Source of the DNA: Leptolyngbya sp. SIO1E4 | GTDB taxonomy: Bacteria > Cyanobacteriota > Cyanobacteriia > Phormidesmidales > Phormidesmidaceae | DNA: 64,000 nt | Direction: 5' to 3' | Assembly: GCA_010672825.2 (NCBI GenBank) | Contig: JAAHFU020000002.1 | Span: 62,001-126,000, forward strand | In this document: positions 16,712 through 24,836 of the stretch, one piece after another | Layout: each line of letters begins with the position of its first letter | Numbering within the stretch: position 1 is the first letter of the stretch | Notes under the pieces: generated by a model | The model's database searches: none | Told to the model about the DNA's origin: nothing | The model's input: only the letters and a program-made list of their open reading frames with translations | Translations under genes and position numbers: made by a program

Positions 16712-17827
16712 ATGCAAATTGGGCTTCCCAAGGAAATTAAAGATCAGGAATTTCGAGTCGGGTTGACCCCTGCTAGCGTGCAGGCCCTATGCAATAAGGG
16801 GCATCAGGTCGTCGTGGAGAAAGCGGCCGGGACTGGGGCTGGGTTTACCGATGCCGATTATGTCGCTGCGGGGGCAACTCTGGCGTCTGATCCGGCGATC
16901 GCCTGGGCACAGGAAATGGTGGTCAAGGTTAAAGAACCTCAGCCTTCTGAATATGCTTATTTTCGCGATGACCTGGTGCTGTTTACCTATCTCCATCTCG
17001 CTGCCGAGCGAGCGCTAACCGAGGCGCTGATAACCAGCGGAGTCAGTGCGATCGCCTATGAAACGGTGATGACCACCGATGGCAAACTGCCTCTGCTGAC
17101 GCCCATGAGCATCATTGCCGGGCGGCTGTCTGTGCAGTTTGGGGCGCGCTATTTAGAGAAACAGCAGGGAGGGCGCGGCGTGCTCCTTGGCGGGGTGCCC
17201 GGTGTGGCCCCCGGTCGCGTGGCAATTTTGGGAGGCGGCATTGTGGGCACAGAAGCCGCTCGCATTGCCGTAGGCATGGGGGCCCAGGTGCAAATTTTAG
17301 ATATTAATGTTGATCGCCTCTCTTACCTAGAAACTCTGTTTGGGTCTCGGGTTGAGCTGCTTTACAGCACGGCGGCCCAGGTTGAACGGGTCGTGCCAGA
17401 GGCAGATTTGTTGATCGGCGCCGTGCTCGTGCCAGGTCGCAAAGCACCCACCTTGGTTAACCGAGACCTGGTGGCCAAAATGCACCCTGGGTCAGTGATT
17501 ATCGATGTGGCAGTTGATCAGGGGGGCTGTATTGAAACCCTGCGCCCCACGTCCCACAGTCACCCCACCTATGTAGAAGCAGGGGTGGTGCACTTTGGGG
17601 TACCCAATATGCCAGGGGCGGCTCCCTGGACGGCAACGCAGGCGCTGAACAATAGCACCTTGCCCTATGTGCTGAAGCTAGCGGATCATGGGCTTGATGC
17701 GCTGCAGAAAGACCCCGCGTTGGCCCAGGGGTTGAATGTGGTTAAAGGGGCGATCTCTCACCCGGCGGTACAGGAGGTGTTTCCTGATCTTTGCAAACCT
17801 TCGGTTCCCAGCCCCGCCTTGACCTAA
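16712..17827 (+). CDS. ald: L-alanine dehydrogenase
   Basis: NAD-dependent oxidative deamination of L-alanine to pyruvate and ammonium (reversible), cytoplasmic, 371 residues as usual. Substrate-site residues expected for the family are present: R15 in EFRVG, K74 in KVKEP and H95 in YLHLA. The Rossmann motif GGGIVGTEAA is near 173-182, with an acidic residue (LDIN) ending the second strand, favouring NAD. The start is set by GGAGG in the hairpin loop just upstream. It is divergent from the DUF3445-SDR-TauE-taurine genes. In known taurine pathways Ald regenerates the pyruvate consumed by Tpa and releases ammonium, so it fits the locus functionally, though it may serve general alanine metabolism. 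Confidence 0.95.
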   Translation: MQIGLPKEIKDQEFRVGLTPASVQALCNKGHQVVVEKAAGTGAGFTDADYVAAGATLASDPAIAWAQEMVVKVKEPQPSEYAYFRDDLVLFTYLHLAAERALTEALITSGVSAIAYETVMTTDGKLPLLTPMSIIAGRLSVQFGARYLEKQQGGRGVLLGGVPGVAPGRVAILGGGIVGTEAARIAVGMGAQVQILDINVDRLSYLETLFGSRVELLYSTAAQVERVVPEADLLIGAVLVPGRKAPTLVNRDLVAKMHPGSVIIDVAVDQGGCIETLRPTSHSHPTYVEAGVVHFGVPNMPGAAPWTATQALNNSTLPYVLKLADHGLDALQKDPALAQGLNVVKGAISHPAVQEVFPDLCKPSVPSPALT

Positions 17828-17995
17828 ATATCCAGAGATAGCTCACGCCTTGACAAGTTTGCGGCAACCGATTGACCGTCGGCTGTCGCAAACTTGTGTG
17901 TGGGCATTGCGCTCACGGTTGGCTACTGCTGGAATTATCCTGTGATTCAAATATGTTAGGGTCGCGTAGCGCATTCTTTATCCAGAGAGTAAATC

Positions 17996-19318
17996 ATGGC
18001 TCATATTGGCATACTCTGTCCGACCCTGAGCGGTCATCTGAATCCCATGATGGCCCTGGGGGCTGAATTGAAGCAACGAGGGCACCGCGTGTCTGTTGTG
18101 GGTCTACTCGATGGACGCTCCAAAGTTGTGGCGGCTGGATTAGAATTTTTGGCCATTGGGGAAGCAGAATTCCCACTGGGCTCAACCTCAGGCGCTTTAG
18201 ACACGTTGGGACAACTCAGCGGTATGGCGGCGTTGCGTTATTCCATTAAGTTGATGAAGCAAGCAACCGCTACCTTACTACAAGATGCGCCTGCGGCCCT
18301 TCAAAATAGGGGCGTAGACCTCCTGCTGATCGATCAGGCTTTATACGGGGGCCCGACCATTGCCCAAGGTCTAGATCTTCCTTTTATTAGCGTCTGCTGC
18401 GCGCTGATGTTCAATCGAGATCCTGATGTGCCGCCTTTTTTTACAGCGTGGCGCTATCATCCAACCTGGTGGGCCCGGTTGCGGAATCAAATGGGGCATC
18501 AGCTGTTGTCTGTGATTGCTAGGCCCAGTGTCCGACAGATTGCTGAGTATCGGCAGCGATGGAATTTACCGCCATTAAGGCATCAAAACGATGCCTATTC
18601 TGAGCTGGCTCAGCTTTGCCAACAACCTGCCGAATTTGAGTTCCCCCGGCAGTCTTTACCGGCCTGCTTCCATTTCACAGGGCCTTACTCAAATTCAGCG
18701 AGCCGCGAGCCTGCTTTTTTCCCGTTTGATAAATTGACCGGGCAACCGTTGATTTATGCGTCTCTGGGCACGTTGCAAAATCGCTTGTTCGGGATGTTTC
18801 AGACGATCGCGGCAGCCTGTCAAGACCTGGAGGCACAATTGGTGATTGCACTGGGGGGCGATCGTGTGCCAAAGGCGCTGTCTGCTTTGCCGGGATCCCC
18901 GCTAGTTGTTGGCTATGCGCCACAATTGGAACTTCTGAAAAAGGCCACGTTGACGATTACCCACGCAGGCATGAATACCACGTTGGAATCTTTAAGCAAT
19001 GGTGTGCCCCTGGTAGCGATTCCCATTACGAACGACCAACCAGGTGTAGCTGCGCGGATTGCCTGGACAGGGACTGGAGAGTGCATCCCGCTAAACCGTT
19101 TGAGTGTTCCCAAGCTACGGCGGGCAATCAGACAAGTCTTGACACAGGATTCGTACCAAAAAAATGCCGTCAGGATACAAGCAGCGATTCAAGCGGCTGG
19201 CGGCATCAGCCGAGCCGTCGATATTGTTGAACAGGTGATTTCAACCGGCAAACCCGTTCTAGCTACAGCTGACTCATTGGGGCTGGGCGAGCCCCTAGCG
19301 ACGTCCAAGCATAAGTAG
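17996..19318 (+). CDS. GT1-family glycosyltransferase (MGT/UGT type)
   Basis: GT-B fold glycosyltransferase of 440 residues that transfers a sugar from a nucleotide donor to a small lipophilic acceptor. The N terminus ILCPTLSGHLNPMMALG (5-21) is the acceptor-domain signature with the catalytic His in GHLNP. The C-terminal donor site reads YAPQLELLKKATLTITHAG then TTLESLSNGVPLVAIP then NDQPGVAARI, which matches the macrolide/UDP-glucuronosyl-transferase motif. Zeaxanthin glucosyltransferase (CrtX) or another carotenoid or sterol glycosyltransferase is possible; the acceptor cannot be told from sequence. ATG 17996 begins MAHIGILCPT. It runs toward a convergent MarR regulator 17 bp downstream. 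Confidence 0.88.
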   Translation: MAHIGILCPTLSGHLNPMMALGAELKQRGHRVSVVGLLDGRSKVVAAGLEFLAIGEAEFPLGSTSGALDTLGQLSGMAALRYSIKLMKQATATLLQDAPAALQNRGVDLLLIDQALYGGPTIAQGLDLPFISVCCALMFNRDPDVPPFFTAWRYHPTWWARLRNQMGHQLLSVIARPSVRQIAEYRQRWNLPPLRHQNDAYSELAQLCQQPAEFEFPRQSLPACFHFTGPYSNSASREPAFFPFDKLTGQPLIYASLGTLQNRLFGMFQTIAAACQDLEAQLVIALGGDRVPKALSALPGSPLVVGYAPQLELLKKATLTITHAGMNTTLESLSNGVPLVAIPITNDQPGVAARIAWTGTGECIPLNRLSVPKLRRAIRQVLTQDSYQKNAVRIQAAIQAAGGISRAVDIVEQVISTGKPVLATADSLGLGEPLATSKHK

Positions 19319-19335
19319 TGCGAGTTGTATCTGTT

Positions 19336-19809
19336 CTAATCTCCATCAAGGGAGGGGACAGCGGCGTGAATACACTTCAACCTCTCGACGGTTTCTTTCA
19401 GTAAAGCCTGGCCCATCGTTGCGGATAGGGTGTCATCCAGTTCGGCGAGAAGCTGTCTGGAATCTGCCATCAGGTGTTCGCCCAGTTCCGTAAACAGAAT
19501 TTGTTTTTGTTTGCCTTTGCCGTCTAACTGCTCTAAATAGCCGACACGGCATAATTCTTTGACTGTTTTTGCCACCATTTGCCGCGAAATGCCCAGGCTG
19601 CGGGCAATCTCTGACCCATAGTTGATGCCACATTCCAGGGTGCTCAAAAAATTAAGGGCGGAAGGTGTTACCGATGGGTATCCCTTTTCCTTCAAAGTCT
19701 TTGACAAATATCGGAATATCTTGTCGTTCATCTTTGCGGCCCCAAACACCAATTGAAGTGATTGACTCTCCACAATAGGGAGGCCCCTCTTTGTCACCTG
19801 GGTTGACAT
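19336..19809 (-). CDS. MarR-family winged-helix transcriptional regulator
   Basis: DNA-binding dimeric regulator of 157 residues. The winged-helix segment runs from about 45 to 115: TPSALNFLSTLECGINYGSEIARSLGISRQMVAKTVKEL is followed by the wing YLEQLDGKGKQKQILFTELG. Helices before and after form the expected dimer interface. It is divergent from the SRPBCC gene and convergent with the glycosyltransferase. Matching 9-bp half sites flank its promoter (19802-19852), one overlapping its own start codon, so autoregulation and control of the divergent gene are plausible. The ligand is unknown. Confidence 0.88.
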   Translation of the reverse strand: MSTQVTKRGLPIVESQSLQLVFGAAKMNDKIFRYLSKTLKEKGYPSVTPSALNFLSTLECGINYGSEIARSLGISRQMVAKTVKELCRVGYLEQLDGKGKQKQILFTELGEHLMADSRQLLAELDDTLSATMGQALLKETVERLKCIHAAVPSLDGD

Positions 19810-19852
19810 ACTAGAATCCTCGTAGTAGCTTCGGAATAACCTCTATGTCAAC
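19802..19852. promoter_or_regulatory. Inverted half-sites in the MarR/SRPBCC divergent region
   Basis: GTTGACATA (19802-19810) and TATGTCAAC (19844-19852) are perfect inverted copies separated by 33 bp; the first overlaps the MarR start codon. The distal copy read on the minus strand also contains TTGACA, a possible -35 box for marR. An operator pair bound by the MarR protein is a reasonable guess. Confidence 0.4.
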
Positions 19853-19922
19853 TTGGTGTACATGAGGCGCTTGAATATTCCTGCTTAGGGTTTTACACCA
19901 CAATTCAGTTAAGGAGATGCGG

Positions 19923-20837
19923 ATGAATCACGTTCGCCCGTTACGGGTTGCCCTTTTGGCCAATGCTGCATTCTCGCTCATGAGTGCCGGGTTCATGGTA
20001 TTGAAGCCAGGGATTGTCGGTGAGATGCTGGGTATCCAAGCTCCCCTGGTGCTTCAGGGCATCGGGGCTGCGTTGGGTGTCTTTGCAGCAGATTTAATTC
20101 TCCAGGCGACTCGCGATCGCATCGCTCCTTGGCGTGCACTTTATGCCAGCGCTGCGGATTTTGTGTGGGTGTTGGCAACTTTGGGCTTACTAATCGGGTT
20201 TCCTGACGCCCTGTCTGGTTCTGGCAAGGTGTTGGTCGGTGCTGTGGCCCTGGTTGTTTTGGGGTTGGGTGCGTGGCAGCTTTGGGCCATTGACTATGTC
20301 TACCGGCTTCCAGCGACCGGCGAATACCGCGTGTGTATCTCTGTGCAGGTCAATGTCTCTGCGGATGCCATGTGGAGCGTGATCAGTCGCCTGGGAAACA
20401 TTGAAAACTACGCACCCGCTTTGGCCCATTCCGCTGTGCTAGATGGCAAAGCACCGGGGGTGGGGGCTGTGCGCCTGTGTGAAAACCGTGTCGGGAAGCG
20501 TTGGCGTGAAGAATGTGTCGGATTTGTGGCGGGTCGCAGCGTGGTTTTGCGGTTTGTTGCAGAGGCACCGGATTTTCCGTTCCCAATTCAGCGGATGACG
20601 GGAGGTTGGGAAATCATGCCGAGCGATCGCGGTTCTCAGGTGACGGTCTGGTGGGAGTTGATGCCCAAGCCCAAATCCTTCGCCTTTGTCATTCTGCCGT
20701 TACTGGCTTTCCAGGCGGATCGTGATCTGCCGCAAATCATCCAGCGTATGGCTGCAGATGCGCTAGAGGATGCTGCTGACTCTACCCGTCTGGAAGTGCC
20801 GGGTGCGATCGCCCGTCTTTTACCCAATTTCTGCTAG
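19923..20837 (+). CDS. Membrane-anchored SRPBCC (polyketide cyclase/START-like) protein
   Basis: Two-part protein: about four hydrophobic helices in the first 130 residues (segments near 8-28, 40-60, 75-95 and 100-125), followed by a soluble SRPBCC domain of about 145-290 beginning VCISVQVNVSADAMWSVIS. SRPBCC domains bind hydrophobic ligands or act as cyclases and dehydrases. The first in-frame ATG (19917) directly abuts AAGGAG, so the second ATG at 19923, with 6-nt spacing, is the better start. It is divergent from marR, which may regulate it. No specific function can be assigned; the N-terminal helices resemble a small DoxX-like or DUF-type membrane module. Confidence 0.8.
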   Translation: MNHVRPLRVALLANAAFSLMSAGFMVLKPGIVGEMLGIQAPLVLQGIGAALGVFAADLILQATRDRIAPWRALYASAADFVWVLATLGLLIGFPDALSGSGKVLVGAVALVVLGLGAWQLWAIDYVYRLPATGEYRVCISVQVNVSADAMWSVISRLGNIENYAPALAHSAVLDGKAPGVGAVRLCENRVGKRWREECVGFVAGRSVVLRFVAEAPDFPFPIQRMTGGWEIMPSDRGSQVTVWWELMPKPKSFAFVILPLLAFQADRDLPQIIQRMAADALEDAADSTRLEVPGAIARLLPNFC

Positions 20838-20884
20838 CTAAGTGAGGATTGCAAAAGACAGAAGGCTGAGGGCAGAAGGATGAA

Positions 20885-20987
20885 TATAGCGGTGTGCATT
20901 TGGATCAAGTACACCCTAGACCCCAAACCCTAGACCCTGCCTTCACCAAAATGTACTGGTACTGGATTGAACTGAATAGGGCTATAG
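20885..20987 (+). repeat. Dispersed about 100-bp repeat, family 1, copy A
   Basis: This intergenic segment begins TATAGCGG and ends GGCTATAG, so its ends are inversely related. It contains CACCCTAGACCCCAAACCC and, later, a TGTACTGG block. Related segments occur at 29307-29390, 36643-36700 and, inverted, 58576-58676. It is non-coding and lies between the SRPBCC and VOC genes. Confidence 0.65.
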
Positions 20988-21077
20988 AAACACTGCGGGC
21001 AGTGAGGGGTTGGCCAGTTCGTATCCCCTGAGTTGGGTCATGGTGCTGCGAAGAGAAACGTTTTAAGGGTCTGCGCG

Positions 21078-21461
21078 TTACTTTGCCCCGTTGGGGTCGG
21101 CCTGGCTGAGCTCTACCACATTGCCATCGGCATCTTGCACAAACAGTGCAGCACGCCCAGAAGAACTCATCTGGAAGGCGTAGCCGTGATGGGTGAGCTG
21201 CGTTTTCATCGCCTCCAAATCGCTAATTTGAAGGGCTAAATGGGCATTGCGGCCCCATTTGTCAGGGCGTGGGCAAGGCGCTTGCCATCCTTCCTGCTGA
21301 ATCAGGTGAAGCTGGAAGTCACCGACCTGGTACCAAAGGCCACGAAAATTGAGCGATCGCGGAGCAGGCTCCAATCCCAGCGCTTGTCCATAAAACGCGT
21401 CTGCTTTGTCTAAATCGTTCACTAACAGGGCGACATGTAGCGATCGCAAGATTGTCGTCAT
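21078..21461 (-). CDS. VOC-family (glyoxalase/bleomycin-resistance-like) protein
   Basis: Small metal-binding beta-alpha-beta-beta-beta fold protein, 127 residues from ATG 21461. This start is chosen because GGAG lies 6 nt upstream, whereas the frame-extending GTG at 21473 overlaps that site. The N-terminal LHVALLVNDLDKADAFYGQALGL and the C-terminal LFVQDADGNVVELSQ carry the usual VOC metal ligands (His, and Glu in VELSQ). Closely similar cyanobacterial proteins are annotated as glyoxalase family; the substrate is unknown. It is downstream of mtnA on the same strand with a 53-bp gap after the mtnA start-side region and may be transcribed with another gene only weakly. Confidence 0.85.
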   Translation of the reverse strand: MTTILRSLHVALLVNDLDKADAFYGQALGLEPAPRSLNFRGLWYQVGDFQLHLIQQEGWQAPCPRPDKWGRNAHLALQISDLEAMKTQLTHHGYAFQMSSSGRAALFVQDADGNVVELSQADPNGAK

Positions 21462-21514
21462 TTTTGTCTCCACTCAGCACTGCCTGTTCCTAGGGTAAGG
21501 CGAAGCCTTACCCA

Positions 21515-22567
21515 TCAGGCTAAAGCTTGAGCGTAGTTCGCTTTCAGGCTGGCTCCATAGGGCGGTCGCAAAATGCCGCGCTCGGTAATCAGCCCGGTGA
21601 CCAGGTGATTAGGGGTGACGTCAAAGGCAGGATTGCGAACTTTCATGGCCTGAGGGGCGGTGCGGCGATCTCCAAAATGAGTCACTTCTGCTTCCTCGCG
21701 CTCCTCAATCACGATGGTCTGGCCGCTGGCAGTCTCAAAATCGATGGTCGAGTAAGGACAGGCCACATAAAACGGAATCTCAAAATATTGGGCTGCGATC
21801 GCCACGCTCAACGTCCCAATTTTGTTGGCGACATCCCCATTGGCGGCTACGCGGTCAGTGCCCACAATGACCATGTCGATTATCCCTTGACTCATGAGGT
21901 GCGCTGCCATGCTGTCGCAGATAAGCGTGACATCGATGCCATGCTGCTGCAGTTCCCAGCTGGTTAGGCGTGCCCCTTGTAGAAGAGGGCGGGTTTCATC
22001 GGCATACACCCGAAACGGGATGCCTTGCTCGTGGGCTAAATACAGCGGCGAGAGGGCGGTCCCTAACTCTGAGGTCGCTAAAGCCCCAGCATTACAGTGG
22101 GTCAGTATACCCATCCCCGGTTGAATCAACGTGACCCCGTGGGTTCCAATGGCCCGGCACAGTTGGCGATCTTCGTCGTGAATTTGGATTGCGGCCTGTT
22201 CAAGGGCTGCCAGGATCTCGGTTGGGGAGCCTGCGATCGCCTTGGCCTGGTTAACCAGCCGCATCAGCGCCCAATGTAAATTAACGGCGGTGGGTCGTGC
22301 GGTGTCGAGGTAGTGGGCTTGCCGTTCAACCTCAATCAGAAAATCTGCAGCACTCAGATGAGTTTTTTCTCGGAGACCGATGACTAAGCCGTAGGCACCC
22401 GCAATGCCAATGGCTGGTGCACCCCTCACCTTGAGCTGTTTAATCGAATCCCATACCTGCTCCAGGCTGTCTTGCTTTTCAACAACCGTTTCCAACGGCA
22501 GGCGAGTTTGGTCTAACAGATACAGCGCTCCCGCTTTCCATTCAATACTGTGAGGTAGCGGTGCCAT
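21515..22567 (-). CDS. mtnA: S-methyl-5-thioribose-1-phosphate isomerase
   Basis: Methionine salvage enzyme converting 5-methylthioribose 1-phosphate to the ribulose form. At 350 residues it has the standard family length. RGAPAIG is at 48-54, the catalytic cysteine C158 is in THCNAGALAT, and the catalytic aspartate D238 is in GTDRVAANGDVANKIGT, matching the family's Cys/Asp pair and separating it from eIF2B-type regulatory subunits. AGGAGG lies before the ATG at 22567. No other methionine salvage gene is adjacent. The VOC gene lies immediately downstream on the same strand. Confidence 0.96.
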   Translation of the reverse strand: MAPLPHSIEWKAGALYLLDQTRLPLETVVEKQDSLEQVWDSIKQLKVRGAPAIGIAGAYGLVIGLREKTHLSAADFLIEVERQAHYLDTARPTAVNLHWALMRLVNQAKAIAGSPTEILAALEQAAIQIHDEDRQLCRAIGTHGVTLIQPGMGILTHCNAGALATSELGTALSPLYLAHEQGIPFRVYADETRPLLQGARLTSWELQQHGIDVTLICDSMAAHLMSQGIIDMVIVGTDRVAANGDVANKIGTLSVAIAAQYFEIPFYVACPYSTIDFETASGQTIVIEEREEAEVTHFGDRRTAPQAMKVRNPAFDVTPNHLVTGLITERGILRPPYGASLKANYAQALA

Positions 22568-22730
22568 CGGTTGATGTCCTCCTGATTAGGCCATCCTTAT
22601 CGAGCAGGGTTATCGCTTTATTCGCCATTGTAAGCGAAGGCTCTCTGCGGATTGTTGGAGCGCCTCTACGAATGAAATCGTATTGGCCCTGGGGCAATGT
22701 TTGGCTCCTAGCCCAAAAATTGCCGTAATA

Positions 22731-22760
22731 AAACCTGTGAGGCAATTACCCCACAGGTTT
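22731..22760 (-). terminator. Rho-independent terminator of the DPCAGE-repeat gene
   Basis: AAACCTGTG (22731-22739) pairs with CACAGGTTT (22752-22760), with further G-C pairs inside. Read on the minus strand the stem is followed by TTTTATT, a typical intrinsic terminator. It lies 68 bp beyond the stop codon of the small repeat protein. Confidence 0.65.
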
Positions 22761-22827
22761 AAATATCAAGCAAAAGAACCCGTTGCAATAGCTAATTGGC
22801 TAGCAGGTGCAGCCTAGCTATGCGCTG

Positions 22828-23067
22828 TTAACCGGCACAGGGGTCAGCTGCACAGGGGGCACCTTCACCAGCACAGGGGGCACCTTCACCAGCACAGGGG
22901 TCAATTTCACCAGCACAGGGGTCAATTTCACCAGCACAGGGGTCAATTTCACCAGCACCGGGATCAACCTCCTCTTGTGGGGCATCGGTTGTGCCACCAC
23001 CACAGGCAACCGTGCCAACCGTAAGCGTAGCCGCGATCGCGATTGCACTCAGATACTTTGCGTTCAT
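22828..23067 (-). CDS. Small secreted protein with Cys-containing DPCAGE repeats
   Basis: A 79-residue protein. Residues 1-22 form a signal sequence (MNAKYLSAIAIAATLTVG, then TVAC). The Cys at 22 could be lipidated, but the position -3 residue (Thr) is not canonical for a lipobox. After CGGG and an acidic linker come seven 7-residue units of the form DPCAGE(I/G) or APCAGE(G), with one Cys in nearly every unit. GAGG-type ribosome-binding sequence precedes ATG 23067, and a terminator follows, supporting a real single-gene unit. Cys/acid repeats of this kind suggest metal or redox binding in the periplasm, but I know of no proven function. Confidence 0.7.
   Translation of the reverse strand: MNAKYLSAIAIAATLTVGTVACGGGTTDAPQEEVDPGAGEIDPCAGEIDPCAGEIDPCAGEGAPCAGEGAPCAADPCAG
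22835..22968. repeat. 21-bp tandem repeats within the DPCAGE gene
   Basis: About six copies of a 21-bp unit (core GCACAGGGGTCAATTTCACC, read on +) encode the 7-residue protein repeats. The last three full copies are nearly identical, indicating recent expansion. The repeats also open an artefactual reading frame on the plus strand. Confidence 0.8.
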
Positions 23068-23829
23068 CGTTTATTTCCTCTCCTCTGAGGTTTGTGTGTA
23101 ACTTGCCAGAACCGCAGCGAGTGCGGGAAACCGTAACAAGCCTGTTTACGCTCTGCCCTAACGGAACATTAAGCCCATTAAGGCTGAGATTTTCCTGAGA
23201 GATTGGTAAGTGATTCTATCTTCTCTTAGGGAAAAGGGGAACAGTAAGCGAACGATAGCTAATCTTACAGGGATCACCCTACCTATGGTCTAGCCCCCCA
23301 CCCACGATTTAGCGTCGTTATCGAGCTGCAAATCTCCTAAAACGAAGGCTATAGATGCCTGCAGAGGGGTCTTCACTCCAGCTCGATTGATCTCAGATTC
23401 ATTTCTTTACAGTCGGTAATAATGCGGATACGTTCCGTTACTAAAGGGCTGATATTGCCGCCGCCGCTCCAAGCAAGTCTGAATTCGATACACTAAAGGG
23501 CATGATTTCGCGATCGCATCCAAGCGCTATCGGATCGAGCCCTGGGCATCTTCTCCTAAGGCATTGCCCACCGCTAAGAATGACGGCTGCTAGGCGTGCT
23601 TGTATGGGTTTCTGAAATTGCGCAGACTGCACAGACTGCACAGTTTGAGTGGCGCTATCAAATCTCTCAACAGCCCTTCTTTGAAATTTTTCAGGGACTC
23701 TTTTCTCCCGTGAGCATCAGGGGCTCTATGGGCTTATTGCCAATAACCTGCAGGGTGTGACCCTGCTATTGGGCCTGTTTGAGCTGGGTCGGCGATCGCT
23801 TACTACCGCCCCCTAAAGCCCTTAGCAGT
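23068..23829. other. Intergenic region between DPCAGE gene and NUDIX gene
   Basis: These 762 bp separate two divergently transcribed genes. I see no convincing coding frame, RNA gene or repeat family member. A short direct repeat of ACTGCACAG occurs near 23627-23645. Promoters for both flanking genes must lie here but are not obvious. Confidence 0.45.
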
Positions 23830-24306
23830 ATGGCTAAACAAAGCGCCGGACTCTTGATGTATCGCCAACCTCCCCAGGGTCTTGAAGTGTTGCTTGTGCA
23901 TCCTGGAGGGCCATTCTGGCAAAAGCGCAACCTCGGGGTTTGGACAATTCCAAAGGGCCTGGCTGAGCCTGGAGAAGACCTGTTCAATACTGCCTGTCGT
24001 GAATTTATCGAAGAGACCAGTCTGACCCCTGAAGCTCCATTTCTAGAGCTACCAGAGATTCGGCAATCGAGTAAGCGGGTGAAGGCTTGGGCGTTTGAAG
24101 GAGACTGCGATCCAACCTTGGTGCGGAGCAATACCTTCACCCTAGAATGGCCCCCTAGATCCGGGAAAATACAAGAATTTCCTGAGGTAGACGGAGCGCA
24201 GTGGTTTTCCCTAGAAAAGGCTCGGTGCCACATCATCAAGGCTCAAATGCCGCTGCTAGAAAGCCTCAGAGCAAAACTCCAGCACCTGCAGCCGAACTCG
24301 CCGTGA
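23830..24306 (+). CDS. NUDIX hydrolase
   Basis: Pyrophosphohydrolase of a nucleoside diphosphate linked to another moiety, 158 residues. The Nudix box is at about 43-65 (GLAEPGEDLFNTAC then REFIEETSL). It has the invariant Gly, Glu, REF and EE residues for Mg binding; the final Gly of the box is replaced by Ser. The frame is open to a TTG at 23779, but ATG 23830 begins MAKQSAGLLMYR, directly at the family's first strand. A conserved hypothetical follows 39 bp downstream and then a PHP gene, all on the same strand, probably cotranscribed. The substrate is unknown. Confidence 0.88.
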   Translation: MAKQSAGLLMYRQPPQGLEVLLVHPGGPFWQKRNLGVWTIPKGLAEPGEDLFNTACREFIEETSLTPEAPFLELPEIRQSSKRVKAWAFEGDCDPTLVRSNTFTLEWPPRSGKIQEFPEVDGAQWFSLEKARCHIIKAQMPLLESLRAKLQHLQPNSP

Positions 24307-24345
24307 TTTGTCGATAAGCTAAAGCCAGCGATTAATCCGGAAGCA

Positions 24346-24831
24346 ATGCTCAAATTTGAGACCCCTCAAGCCCGGCAGTTAGCTGAGCAACTGATGCAGC
24401 CTGCCCTCATCCGTATCATTGACAATATTCGCAAACGTCTAGAGGTTTCTGACTGGAGGGGCAGCTATCAGGAGACTCAGCTTTGGCCCGAGGGTGTTGA
24501 GGAGGCTCAACTGCAGCGGGTCAAAGGGCTACAGGCCCAGCTCAAGATAGCTACGCCAGAACAAGCGGATGCGCTGCGGGCAGAATTGGGAACCCTGCCC
24601 CAACCGTTTCCTGGCTATGAATTGCATTTAACCCGAGGCGATCAAGAACGCATCGTGGACGTTTGGGAACTCTGCTATTGCGTGTGCTTTGAACAGTTTC
24701 CGGTGCTAGAACAAGCCGTCACCGTTGATACCTCGCTGATAGACGATGCCGTCAATGATGTAGACTGGCTGGTTTTAGATAACAAGGCAAAAGCGATCGT
24801 GGATGACATTTTTGAGCAACTAGGAGCCTAA
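24346..24831 (+). CDS. Conserved cyanobacterial hypothetical protein
   Basis: A 161-residue soluble protein that I recognise only as a conserved cyanobacterial family, with the block VDVWELCYCVCFEQF near 106-120 and an acidic, helical C terminus ending DNKAKAIVDDIFEQL. It has no signal peptide or membrane segment. It sits between the NUDIX gene (39 bp) and the PHP gene (5 bp), so the three are likely one operon. No function is assigned. Confidence 0.8.
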   Translation: MLKFETPQARQLAEQLMQPALIRIIDNIRKRLEVSDWRGSYQETQLWPEGVEEAQLQRVKGLQAQLKIATPEQADALRAELGTLPQPFPGYELHLTRGDQERIVDVWELCYCVCFEQFPVLEQAVTVDTSLIDDAVNDVDWLVLDNKAKAIVDDIFEQLGA

Positions 24832-24836
24832 ACAGG

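Noticed and set aside
22807-23088. Plus-strand frame with STGVNF-type repeats
   Set aside because: It is caused by the 21-bp tandem repeats. The minus frame has a signal sequence, ribosome-binding site and terminator.
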